23,640 nt of DNA from Planctomycetota bacterium (lineage in GTDB: Bacteria > Planctomycetota > Planctomycetia > Pirellulales > Thermoguttaceae), in NCBI GenBank assembly GCA_021784975.1, contig JAJYGU010000050.1, forward strand, positions 1-23,640, in the 5' to 3' direction. A model generated the notes under the pieces. That model saw only the letters and a program-made list of their open reading frames with translations, made no database searches and was not told where the DNA came from. This document shows, one piece after another, positions 6,059-12,607 of this stretch (the first letter of the stretch is position 1; every line of letters starts with the position of its first letter). A program made the translations under genes and the position numbers.

Positions 6059-7915
6059 ATGCCCGAGCAAGCACGCTATCAACTCTGGATCATTGCCGCG
6101 GCGGGGATGGTCTTCTTTGTGCACCTCGGGGGGGCCCATTTGTGGGACATGGATGAGGCCCTTTACGCCTCCTGCGCCCGTGAAATGCACGAGCGCGGCG
6201 ATTGGGTAGTGCCGATGTTCAACGGCCACCTGTTTCCCGAAAAGCCGCCGCTGATGTTCTGGACGATGATGGTGGGTTTTGACCTGTTCGGCGTCAACGA
6301 GTTCGCCGCGCGGTTCTTTTCGGCGGTGCTGGGGGTGGCGACGGCGCTATTGACCTTTCATCTAGGCCGGCTGCTATTCAACGTGCGAATCGGCTTCTGG
6401 GCAGGGATCATCACTGCCTCCACCATCATCTTCACCGTCTCGGCCCGTGCGGCCACTGTCGATTCCGCCTTGACCTTTCTGACCACGGCCGCGTTTCTGT
6501 TGTTTGCGTTGGCGGTGGCTAAGCCGGGGACTGGCTTCGGACACCGACCGGAGGCTGGTCGCGGCCGTGCGGGTCATGTTCTTGGCACACGCCTGAAGGC
6601 CGAAAAATGTGCCTGTCCCCTTGGGCCGCCCGATTGCGGCAAATCGCCCTGGAGGCTGATGGCCCTGATGTATGCCTGCCTCGGCGCGGCCGTGCTGGCC
6701 AAAGGCCCAGTGGGAGCGATCCTGCCCTTGGGGGCCATGGCCCTGTTTCTGTTGATCGAACGCGGGTGGCGAAACCTGCTTCGATCGGCCTGGTGGATGC
6801 GGCCGTTCACCGCGCTGGTGGTGGTGGCGGCCATCGCCCTGCCCTGGTATGTGTGGGTCGGCCTGCGGACCGACTGGCAATGGCCGCGGCAATTCTTCCT
6901 GGAGTTCAACCTTCGCCCCTTCCGGCAGCCTATTCAGGGCCACGGCGACGTGAGCTCGTACCAATGGCTGGTCGCCGCCCTGGTCTCGTTGCTGTATCGC
7001 CTCTACCACATTCCAGGTGTGCTGGTCGGGTTCTTCCCGTGGGCGGTCTTCTTGGGACCAACCTTGGTTGATGCGGTTCAGCGCATGCGTCGCCGCGATC
7101 AAACCCGCGCGGGGGTCGCGTTGGCGGTGTGTTGGTTCGGAACCTGGTTTGTCTTCTGGTCGATCTGCAAGACGAAGTTGCCGCATTACCTTCTGCCGGC
7201 CTATCCGGCATTGGCTTTGCTGACCGGCTGCTTTGTGGATCGCTGGTTGACCGAGCCGGCCAGCCTGAAAGTCTGGTGGCTCCGCAACGCGTGGCTCTCG
7301 ATGATCCTGGTCGGCATCGGCATGATAATCGCCCTGCCCATCGTAGCGGCAAGATATATGCCCGGCGAAGCACGGTTGGCCTTGATCGGGCTCATTCCTC
7401 TGCTGGGCGGGGCGTGGTGTTGGCGGGCCACGGCGCGAAATCGGCATCAGGCGGCCGCCATCGGTTTCGCGGTAACGGCGGTGGTCTTCTTGACGGTGGT
7501 CTTCGGCTTTGCCGCCCTTCGCGTCGACCGGCATCAAAATGCCCCGGCGGTGTTCGCGGCCATTCGTGCCGACGGCTCCGAGCCCTCCACGGTCCCCCTG
7601 GCCACCTACTGCTTTTTTCGGGAGAGCCTGGTCTACTATGCCCATCGCACGGCAGACTGCCCGGTCACGGTCTGCGACGACATGCGCCAGTTGCGGCAGT
7701 TCCTCGACCGGCCCGGCCGACGGTACGTCCTCACCAAGGATGAATCCGAGTCGGAGATTCGGGCCGCCTTTGCGGGCAGGATCCGCGTGATCAACCGCCA
7801 GCGCCGTTTTCTCGGCGACGGCGACGATCTGGTGGTGCTGGCCACCCTGCCAGATGCGGTTGCCGGTGGTCGAGCCTCAGAGACCGGCGGCCGCCGGTTT
7901 CCGAACGCGTTATAA
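6059..7915 (+). CDS. GT39/ArnT-like integral membrane glycosyltransferase with repeat insertion
   Basis: A 618-residue polytopic protein of the GT-C fold (ArnT / protein O-mannosyltransferase type), which moves a sugar from a polyprenyl phosphate donor to lipid or protein at the outer face of the inner membrane. The first periplasmic loop carries WDMDEALYASCAREM, with the D-E pair at residues 32-33, and FPEKPPLMFW at 59-68, both hallmarks of ArnT-like enzymes. About ten further hydrophobic segments follow, then a soluble C-terminal region from about residue 480. The ATG at 6059 (MPEQARY) precedes the first membrane helix; the frame is open upstream to 5858, but that part is not family-like. 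Residues about 156-188 are encoded by a palindromic repeat (6526-6620) inserted between two membrane helices, ALAVAKP and WRLMALMY. Substrate unknown. The 423-residue open frame on the opposite strand is a shadow. Confidence 0.85.
   Translation: MPEQARYQLWIIAAAGMVFFVHLGGAHLWDMDEALYASCAREMHERGDWVVPMFNGHLFPEKPPLMFWTMMVGFDLFGVNEFAARFFSAVLGVATALLTFHLGRLLFNVRIGFWAGIITASTIIFTVSARAATVDSALTFLTTAAFLLFALAVAKPGTGFGHRPEAGRGRAGHVLGTRLKAEKCACPLGPPDCGKSPWRLMALMYACLGAAVLAKGPVGAILPLGAMALFLLIERGWRNLLRSAWWMRPFTALVVVAAIALPWYVWVGLRTDWQWPRQFFLEFNLRPFRQPIQGHGDVSSYQWLVAALVSLLYRLYHIPGVLVGFFPWAVFLGPTLVDAVQRMRRRDQTRAGVALAVCWFGTWFVFWSICKTKLPHYLLPAYPALALLTGCFVDRWLTEPASLKVWWLRNAWLSMILVGIGMIIALPIVAARYMPGEARLALIGLIPLLGGAWCWRATARNRHQAAAIGFAVTAVVFLTVVFGFAALRVDRHQNAPAVFAAIRADGSEPSTVPLATYCFFRESLVYYAHRTADCPVTVCDDMRQLRQFLDRPGRRYVLTKDESESEIRAAFAGRIRVINRQRRFLGDGDDLVVLATLPDAVAGGRASETGGRRFPNAL
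6526..6620. repeat. Palindromic repeat inside the glycosyltransferase gene
   Basis: Left arm GGGGACTGGCTTCGG (6526-6540), right arm GCCGAAAAATGTGCCTGTCCCC (6599-6620), a 58-base interior, and no stop codon in the host frame. The right arm matches the arms at 13104-13126, 20251-20272 and 8692-8712. Confidence 0.85.
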
Positions 7916-7963
7916 TCCGCACGGACTCGGTTGGGCCCTCTTTCAGGCCGTACGGCGAATCAA

Positions 7964-7986
7964 TACACTACCTAAACAGTAGTGTA
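7964..7986. promoter_or_regulatory. Perfect 8-bp hairpin upstream of the 8031 gene
   Basis: TACACTAC (7964-7971) and GTAGTGTA (7979-7986) are perfect inverted repeats around a 7-base centre. It is AT-rich against the local background, lies 45 bases before the start codon and has no U-run. A TATAAT (7911-7916) overlapping the preceding stop codon could be the -10 box of this gene, although no -35 is apparent. It may be an operator or an RNA hairpin; the function is a guess. Confidence 0.45.
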
Positions 7987-8030
7987 ATCAAGGGGGCAGG
8001 CCCCGCAACTCGTCATCGGGAGGTATTACC

Positions 8031-8519
8031 ATGTCGGAAGAAAACCTGCGGACTCAGCTTTACGATTCGTATCGGAATCGGGCGATGATCTACGCCCTGA
8101 TCTACGAGGAGCTGCGCAACGAGCTCGGCGCCGAGCGGGCCGCCGCCATTATGGGCCGGGCAATCTATCGCCGCGGCACGCAGAAGGGCAAGCAGAAGTA
8201 CGCCCGTTACGCACCCAACGACTTGGCCGGACTGAAAGCCGCCTTCCTGGGCGGCATGGCCGACGACGGCAAGATGTTTCAGCCCGAGATCATTGCCAGC
8301 GATGCTCAACGGCTCGACATCAAGTTCCATGCCTGCCCCTTGCGCGACGCCTGGCAGGAGGCGGGCCTGCCGGCCGCGGAGGTGGCTACCCTGTGCCGCA
8401 TCGCCGCCCGGGTCGATAACGGCACCTTCGAGGCGGCCGGCTTCGAGTTCTCCGCCGACACCTGGCAGCCCGGTGGCGAAGGATGCTGCTACCTGCACAT
8501 TCGGCCGGGCAAGCCATAG
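8031..8519 (+). CDS. ATC-hydrolase-family protein (L-2-amino-thiazoline-4-carboxylate hydrolase-like)
   Basis: A 162-residue soluble protein with no signal peptide. The C-terminal half, KFHACPLRDAWQEAGLPAAE then LCRIAARVDNGTFEAAG and GGEGCCYLHIRPG, resembles the ATC_hydrolase Pfam family by its conserved CP-x(3)-AW region and the closing C-x-hydrophobic-x strand; I recognise this by eye only. Family members are named after an enzyme that opens the thiazoline ring of ATC on the way to cysteine, but most are uncharacterised, so the substrate here is open. The N-terminal half is helical (LYDSYRNRAMIYALIYEELRN). The start at 8031 is well supported by GGGAGG about 9 bases upstream. It follows the glycosyltransferase by 115 bases and is separated from aroC by a 190-bp inverted repeat that begins right after its stop codon. 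CC at 152-153 and C102 could bind metal or act in catalysis (inference). Confidence 0.75.
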   Translation: MSEENLRTQLYDSYRNRAMIYALIYEELRNELGAERAAAIMGRAIYRRGTQKGKQKYARYAPNDLAGLKAAFLGGMADDGKMFQPEIIASDAQRLDIKFHACPLRDAWQEAGLPAAEVATLCRIAARVDNGTFEAAGFEFSADTWQPGGEGCCYLHIRPGKP

Positions 8520-8520
8520 T

Positions 8521-8712
8521 GGGGCCTTTCTCCGGCTGGGGCGCCAGTCAAATCCGAATCTCGAAATCCCAAATCCCAAACAAATCCAAAGGTCGAAATT
8601 CCAATCGCGGGTTTCGGAGCTTGAAATTTTGGATTTCAAATTTGTTTGGGATTTCGAGCTTCGGATTTGGAATTTCCTCGGATGCGCCATCCCGGAAAAT
8701 CGGCCTGTCCCC
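8521..8712. repeat. Nested long inverted repeat between the 8031 gene and aroC
   Basis: Outer arms GGGGCCTTTCTCCGG (8521-8535) and CCGGAAAATCGGCCTGTCCCC (8692-8712) surround an AT-rich inner palindrome made of AATCCGAATCTCGAAATCCC (from 8551) and GGGATTTCGAGCTTCGGATT (from 8649). It fills almost the whole gap, from one base after a stop codon to 30 bases before the aroC start. The outer right arm belongs to the GGGGACAG family, while the inner AAATCCC motif is a different repeat type, so one element may have been inserted into the other. Confidence 0.85.
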
Positions 8713-8728
8713 GTTCGGGCGGTTTGGG

Positions 8729-8734
8729 TAGAAT
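8729..8734 (+). promoter_or_regulatory. Possible -10 box directly before aroC
   Basis: TAGAAT ends 8 bases before the aroC ATG, and no Shine-Dalgarno site is present. If used, the transcript would begin at or next to the start codon (leaderless). The -35 region would fall inside the repeat arm (CTGTCC at about 8705), a poor match, so confidence is low. Confidence 0.35.
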
Positions 8735-8742
8735 ACGTCATC

Positions 8743-9900
8743 ATGTTGCGCTATCAAACCGCCGGTGAATCGCATGGCAAGGCCCTGGTGGCCCTGGTGA
8801 CGGGCTTTCCGGCCGGCGTCGAGCTCAGCGCCGGGCCGATCGATGCTGAGCTCCGTCGCCGGCAAGGAGGCTACGGCCGTGGCGACCGCCAAAAGCTCGA
8901 AACCGACCAGGTCGACTTTTTGAGCGGCCTCTGGCAGGGCAAATCCATCGGCAGTCCCATTACGCTCTTGGTGCCTAATCACGACTACAAGATCGAAACC
9001 ATGGAGGACCTGGCCCGGCCACGGCCCGGCCACGGCGACCTGACCGGTTCGATCAAGTACCTCGGTTCGGTCCGCGGCGTTTTGGAACGGGCGAGCGCCC
9101 GCGAAACCACCGTCCGGGTGGCAGCCGGGGCGTTGGCCAAGCAACTCTTGGCCCCCTTTGGCATTCACGCCCTGGGTTACGTGGTTCAGATCGGCCAGAT
9201 CGCCGTGACCCCACCGCCCGGTGCTATTGAGCAACAGCGCGCGGTGCGCGATCGCAGCGAGCTGTATACCCTCGACCCAGGCCGCGACCCGCAGCTCAAG
9301 ACCCTGATCGACGAGGCCAAGAGCCAAGGCGACACCCTGGGCGGCATCATCGAAATCCGCGTCGCGGGGCTCCCCTTCGGCCTGGGCTCGCACGGACAGT
9401 GGGAGAGCAAGCTCGACGGGCGGCTCGCCCAGGCAATCATGTCGGTGCAGGCCATGAAGGGCGTCGAGATCGGCTTGGGGTTCGAGGCCGCCCGCCGCTT
9501 CGGCTCGCAGGTCCATGACCCGATTCAATACGATCCACGACTGGAAGAGACCCCCTGCTTCGGCTTCACCCGCCCCACCAACAACGCCGGCGGGCTAGAA
9601 GCGGGCATGACCAACTCGCAGCCGCTGGTGCTCCGAGTCGCCATGAAGCCCATCAGCACCCTGAAGAAGCCGTTGGAGTCGGTCAACCTGCAAACCAAAC
9701 AATCGGAATCGGCCTCCTACGAACGGAGCGACGTGTGCGCGGTGCCGGCGGCAAGCTGCGTGCTGGAAAACGTGGTGGCCTTTGAGATCGCGGCGGCGAT
9801 GGTCGATAAGTTTGGCGGCGACAGCCTGATCGAGATGCAGGCCCGCTGGAAGCTGTTCCACGACATGGCCCGCGAAAAACTCCGGCAGCAACGCCAATGA
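8743..9900 (+). CDS. aroC: Chorismate synthase
   Basis: AroC turns 5-enolpyruvylshikimate-3-phosphate into chorismate, the last step of the shikimate pathway, using reduced FMN that is not consumed. The 385-residue product is full length. It has GESHG at residues 8-12, RPGHGD at 94-99 and the signature RASARET at 116-122, followed by the C-terminal region FTRPTNNAGGLEAGMTNSQP and the closing arginine-rich helix, all expected for the family. The start is the ATG at 8743, because the protein begins MLRYQTAGESHG as in homologues. The same frame is open upstream through the repeat to 8293, but that part is a shadow of the preceding gene. It belongs to the same pathway as the aroE-like gene 6 kb away on the other strand. 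No insertion is visible inside it. A GCGTGGGGCGTGAG-type repeat begins at the base after its stop codon. Confidence 0.97.
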   Translation: MLRYQTAGESHGKALVALVTGFPAGVELSAGPIDAELRRRQGGYGRGDRQKLETDQVDFLSGLWQGKSIGSPITLLVPNHDYKIETMEDLARPRPGHGDLTGSIKYLGSVRGVLERASARETTVRVAAGALAKQLLAPFGIHALGYVVQIGQIAVTPPPGAIEQQRAVRDRSELYTLDPGRDPQLKTLIDEAKSQGDTLGGIIEIRVAGLPFGLGSHGQWESKLDGRLAQAIMSVQAMKGVEIGLGFEAARRFGSQVHDPIQYDPRLEETPCFGFTRPTNNAGGLEAGMTNSQPLVLRVAMKPISTLKKPLESVNLQTKQSESASYERSDVCAVPAASCVLENVVAFEIAAAMVDKFGGDSLIEMQARWKLFHDMAREKLRQQRQ

Positions 9901-9970
9901 GCGTGGGGCGTGAGCCGTGAGGCGTGGAGCGCGAGAAACGTAGGGTGGGTCGAGCCCAGCGAGCCCCACC
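9901..9970. repeat. Two adjoining short repeats after aroC
   Basis: 9901-9931 is a run of GCGTGGGGCGTGAG-like units. 9943-9970 is the hairpin GGGTGGGTCGAGCC ... CGAGCCCCACC. A relative of the second lies at 16601-16625 (GGTGGGGCTTCGGTCGCTGG then TCCAC), and GCGTGGGG-type units recur at 16526 and 21166. They separate aroC from the next start by 94 bases and may act as weak terminators. Confidence 0.6.
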
Positions 9971-9994
9971 AATTAGGGTTTAAGGGGAACACGG

Positions 9995-11320
9995 ATGTTC
10001 CAACTCTACGACCAGACACGTCGGCGGCTGTGCATCGCGAGCTTCGTGGTGCTGGGGGTGCTGCCGACCGTGCTGGTGGCAGCCTGGTGCGTTGGTCGGC
10101 ACTTGCCGGGCCAGGCCGAGGCCGAAGCCCAATCGCTGAGTTGGCGTCTCAGTTTGATTGTCCGCCTCCACGACGTGAAGCACCTGCGTCCGGGAACCGT
10201 CCTCTACGAAGGAGTGGAATTGGCCGATCCGGAAAGCGGCCAGGTCTTGCTCCGCAGCCCCCAACTGAAAGTCACCTCCGCCCCGTGGAGCCAGCGGCAT
10301 GGAAATCGGCCGCGGCTGGCCATGGTCGCCTGGCAGCCGGAAATCGACGCCGCCGGACTGGATCGCCTCTGGCAAGCCCTGCAGCGCCTGCTGGAAGGCA
10401 ATCCCGGGCGGCTCGAGGCCGATTGGCAGTTTGCCGCGGCCAATGTGACCCTCCGGGCTGCCGCCGCCCAGACGTTCACCGAGGTCGCCGGCAGCTTGGA
10501 CACGTTGCCCGGCGGAGTCGCCGCCCAAGTGCAATTCCGTCTGGCGGGCAGCAACGCCGCCGAGCCGTTACGCATCCGCGCCGTCCGCGATCGCCAGGCG
10601 GCGCCGCCGGCGACCGAGCTCGATCTCGACACTGCCGGCGGCGAGTTGCCGTGCGGCGTGCTGGCGATGGCTCTGGGCGAGTGCAAGGCGATCGGGACGC
10701 GATGTCGTTTCCGCGGCAGCCTCTGGGCCAAGGAAACCGCCGAGGGTTGGGAAGGCGAGGTCGCCGGGCAACTGAGCGATCTGGACCTCGATCGCCTGGT
10801 GACCGATCATTTTCCCCATCGCCTTAGCGGCAACGGCAACCTGGCAATTCGATCCCTTCGCTTCCGCGGGGGACGGGTCGAACAGGCCAGCCTCATGCTC
10901 TCCGCCGGGCCGGGCACCATCGACCGTTCGTTGATCGAGGCCGCTTGCCAGCGGTGTCAACTCGTCGCCACCACCGAACTCGCCCATGCCCCTGAACAGG
11001 TCCCTTACCAACAGCTCGCCTTCCTGCTGACCATGGACGGCGACGGCGCCACCCTGCAAGGTTGCTGCCAGCCGGCCGAGCCAGGCACGATCCTGGCCGA
11101 TGCGCACGGTCGAATGCTCGGCGAGCCGTGGCGGCAGCCGCAGCCGATCGTGGACCTGGTGCAGATGCTGGCGCCGGAGAACCAGTTGCAAGTGCCCGCC
11201 AGCCGTCAGACCGACTGGCTATTGCGGCACCTGCCAGTGGCTCAAATCGTCCCGCCGTCCGGCAGCGACAAGCTGGCCCCGCACGTCACCACCCGGCTAA
11301 GAGAGCGGCGGCAAGAGTGA
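9995..11320 (+). CDS. Membrane-anchored AsmA-like protein of unknown function
   Basis: A 441-residue protein with one N-terminal membrane anchor (about residues 12-34, LCIASFVVLGVLPTVLVAAW). The remainder is predicted outside the cytoplasm. It looks like beta-strand-rich repeats (LEADWQFAAANVTLRAAAA, VAAQVQFRLAGS, GNLAIRSLRFRGGRV), in the style of AsmA/TamB-type proteins that span the periplasm and are thought to help lipid or envelope transport; this is a fold-style guess without a decisive motif. A C-terminal sequence of low complexity ends RLRERRQE. The start ATG at 9995 has GGGGA 8 bases upstream. It follows aroC with a 94-base gap full of repeats and converges on the 11453 gene. I do not recognise a named family. 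Confidence 0.75.
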   Translation: MFQLYDQTRRRLCIASFVVLGVLPTVLVAAWCVGRHLPGQAEAEAQSLSWRLSLIVRLHDVKHLRPGTVLYEGVELADPESGQVLLRSPQLKVTSAPWSQRHGNRPRLAMVAWQPEIDAAGLDRLWQALQRLLEGNPGRLEADWQFAAANVTLRAAAAQTFTEVAGSLDTLPGGVAAQVQFRLAGSNAAEPLRIRAVRDRQAAPPATELDLDTAGGELPCGVLAMALGECKAIGTRCRFRGSLWAKETAEGWEGEVAGQLSDLDLDRLVTDHFPHRLSGNGNLAIRSLRFRGGRVEQASLMLSAGPGTIDRSLIEAACQRCQLVATTELAHAPEQVPYQQLAFLLTMDGDGATLQGCCQPAEPGTILADAHGRMLGEPWRQPQPIVDLVQMLAPENQLQVPASRQTDWLLRHLPVAQIVPPSGSDKLAPHVTTRLRERRQE

Positions 11321-11370
11321 GAGATCTACTGTTCGCGGGCGAAAGTGAAACATTCGCCGCGGCGACTATC

Positions 11371-11428
11371 GTAACCCGAAGCGTAAGCAAGGCAGCAGCT
11401 TACGTCACTCGCTTACCCTTTGGGTTAC
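11371..11428. repeat. Long hairpin between convergent genes
   Basis: GTAACCCGAAGCGTAAGC (11371-11388) pairs with GCTTACCCTTTGGGTTAC (11411-11428), 16 of 18 positions, around a 22-base loop. It lies in the gap between two convergent stop codons (11320 and 11453). It could terminate transcription from both sides, but it lacks a U-run and looks like a dispersed repeat. Confidence 0.65.
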
Positions 11429-11452
11429 AATCCTTCTCGCCCTCGAATATAG

Positions 11453-12601
11453 CTATTTCTGCCGCCGTTGTTCCAAACGTCGCCACTCTACAATGCGCCG
11501 GGCGGCCGCCAGGGATTCCGGATCGGCGGTGCGGGCATAATGATAGAGGAGGCAGAGGGTGATCTCGCTGAGGTTCACCCCCTTGCGGTGTCCCATCCAT
11601 TGCTCTTGGCCGAGCCCGGTCCGCGTGTTGCCGGTAACGTCGATCTGTCCGTCGGGCTGCACTCGGCCCCGCTCCCAGGCGACGGCCCGGTCCACCATTT
11701 TTTCCAGCCTGGCGTCCGGCATATAGATCAGCCAGACCTGCAGGTTCCAGGCGGCCACCGCCTGGTAGCTTGAATCGGCCCCGCCTTTTTCCAGAAACGC
11801 GCCGTCGCTCGGCCGGTAGAGCATCATGGCCAGTTCCACAAAGCGGCGGCCGACTCGTTTCAAGTCGGCATCGCCGGCCAAGATGCCCGACAGCCCGTAA
11901 GCCAAGGCGTCGGACAGCAAGCGGTTGGGTGTTTGGGCATCGTTGCGTTGCAGGGCATTTTGATGGAGCGGCTGGGCCAGCCAGCGGGCGGCCTTGTGAA
12001 TCTTCGGCATGAGCAGGGCGATGCGGTTTCGGTAGCGCGGTTCCAACCGGCTCTCGCGCACTACCAGAATCGCCTGGTCAACCAGCGAGAGCCACATGGC
12101 CACGCCCTCCGGCCCGCCGTGCGGGGCGCCCTTGCGGCTGAAGCCGCCCGAGGCCAACTGGCGCTGGAAGGTGGCGTCGATCGCCCGCCAAGCGTTGTCC
12201 ATCGCTTTCACATTCCCCTCCACCACGCCCCGCATCAGGCAGTGCATGGCCCCGCGCTGAAACTCGGGGCTCTTGAAGCCGCCCTTGTTGTAGCTCACCA
12301 TACCCTCGGCATCGGGGCGGGCACCGCCGGTGAACGGCAGCAGATCGGCCGGGAATTTTTGGAGAACGGCTAATTGCTGCCCGGCTGCCGGAGCGGCCCG
12401 CCAGACAAACAAGATCGCCACAGCCCATTGCGCAACGTGCGACCACCATGTCCGGGGCCCTTTTTTTCCATCGCGAAAGCACGAAAGGACGAAAACGCGA
12501 AAAAGAGAAATTTCTGGCCGTGTCCGCACTTTCGCCTCTTCGCACTTTCGCGTTTTCGCGATCAAAAAGGGCTTTGACCGGTGTGTAATGTCGGGTTGCA
12601 T
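11453..12601 (-). CDS. Probable exported alpha-helical protein of unknown function
   Basis: The frame gives up to 382 residues. The core is helical, with repeating units such as GAMHCLMRGVVEGNVKAMDN, GVAMWLSLVDQAILVVRES and AVAAWNLQVWLIYM. This resembles alpha/alpha-toroid proteins (polysaccharide lyases, GH88/GH105-like), but no catalytic motif is recognised. The start is doubtful. The ATG at 12601 lies 6 bases beyond the ccsA stop, but its first 50 residues (from SKPFLIAKTRKCEEAKV to FRDGKKGPR) come from an inverted repeat (12458-12571). The natural signal-like segment VAILFVWRAAPAAGQQ starts at a GTG at 12421. Either the gene begins at 12421 or the repeat has lengthened the N-terminus. It lies directly after ccsA on the same strand, so the two are probably co-transcribed. 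Confidence 0.7.
   Translation of the reverse strand: MQPDITHRSKPFLIAKTRKCEEAKVRTRPEISLFRVFVLSCFRDGKKGPRTWWSHVAQWAVAILFVWRAAPAAGQQLAVLQKFPADLLPFTGGARPDAEGMVSYNKGGFKSPEFQRGAMHCLMRGVVEGNVKAMDNAWRAIDATFQRQLASGGFSRKGAPHGGPEGVAMWLSLVDQAILVVRESRLEPRYRNRIALLMPKIHKAARWLAQPLHQNALQRNDAQTPNRLLSDALAYGLSGILAGDADLKRVGRRFVELAMMLYRPSDGAFLEKGGADSSYQAVAAWNLQVWLIYMPDARLEKMVDRAVAWERGRVQPDGQIDVTGNTRTGLGQEQWMGHRKGVNLSEITLCLLYHYARTADPESLAAARRIVEWRRLEQRRQK
12458..12571. repeat. Inverted repeat at the 5' end of the 11453-12601 gene
   Basis: CCCTTTTTTTCCATCGCGAA (12458 onwards) and its mate TTTCGCGTTTTCGCGATC with AAAAAGGGC (12546-12571) form a long imperfect palindrome of CGAAAAC-type motifs. It is free of stop codons in the gene frame. 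Confidence 0.8.
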
Positions 12602-12607
12602 GTCAAA

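Noticed and set aside
6374..7645. 423-codon open frame on the minus strand
   Set aside because: It is antisense to the glycosyltransferase, is rich in Gln, Gly, Arg and His in a shadow-like way, and shows no domain. The plus strand reads as a clear membrane enzyme.
8548..9528. 326-codon open frame on the minus strand
   Set aside because: Antisense to aroC, which is certain by its signatures.
9910..10827. 305-codon open frame on the plus strand
   Set aside because: Overlaps the AsmA-like gene in another phase; Arg/Pro-rich and begins in repeat sequence.
11371..11428. Intrinsic terminator between convergent genes
   Set aside because: The hairpin is long but has no U-run and a large loop, so I keep it as a repeat with possible terminator action.
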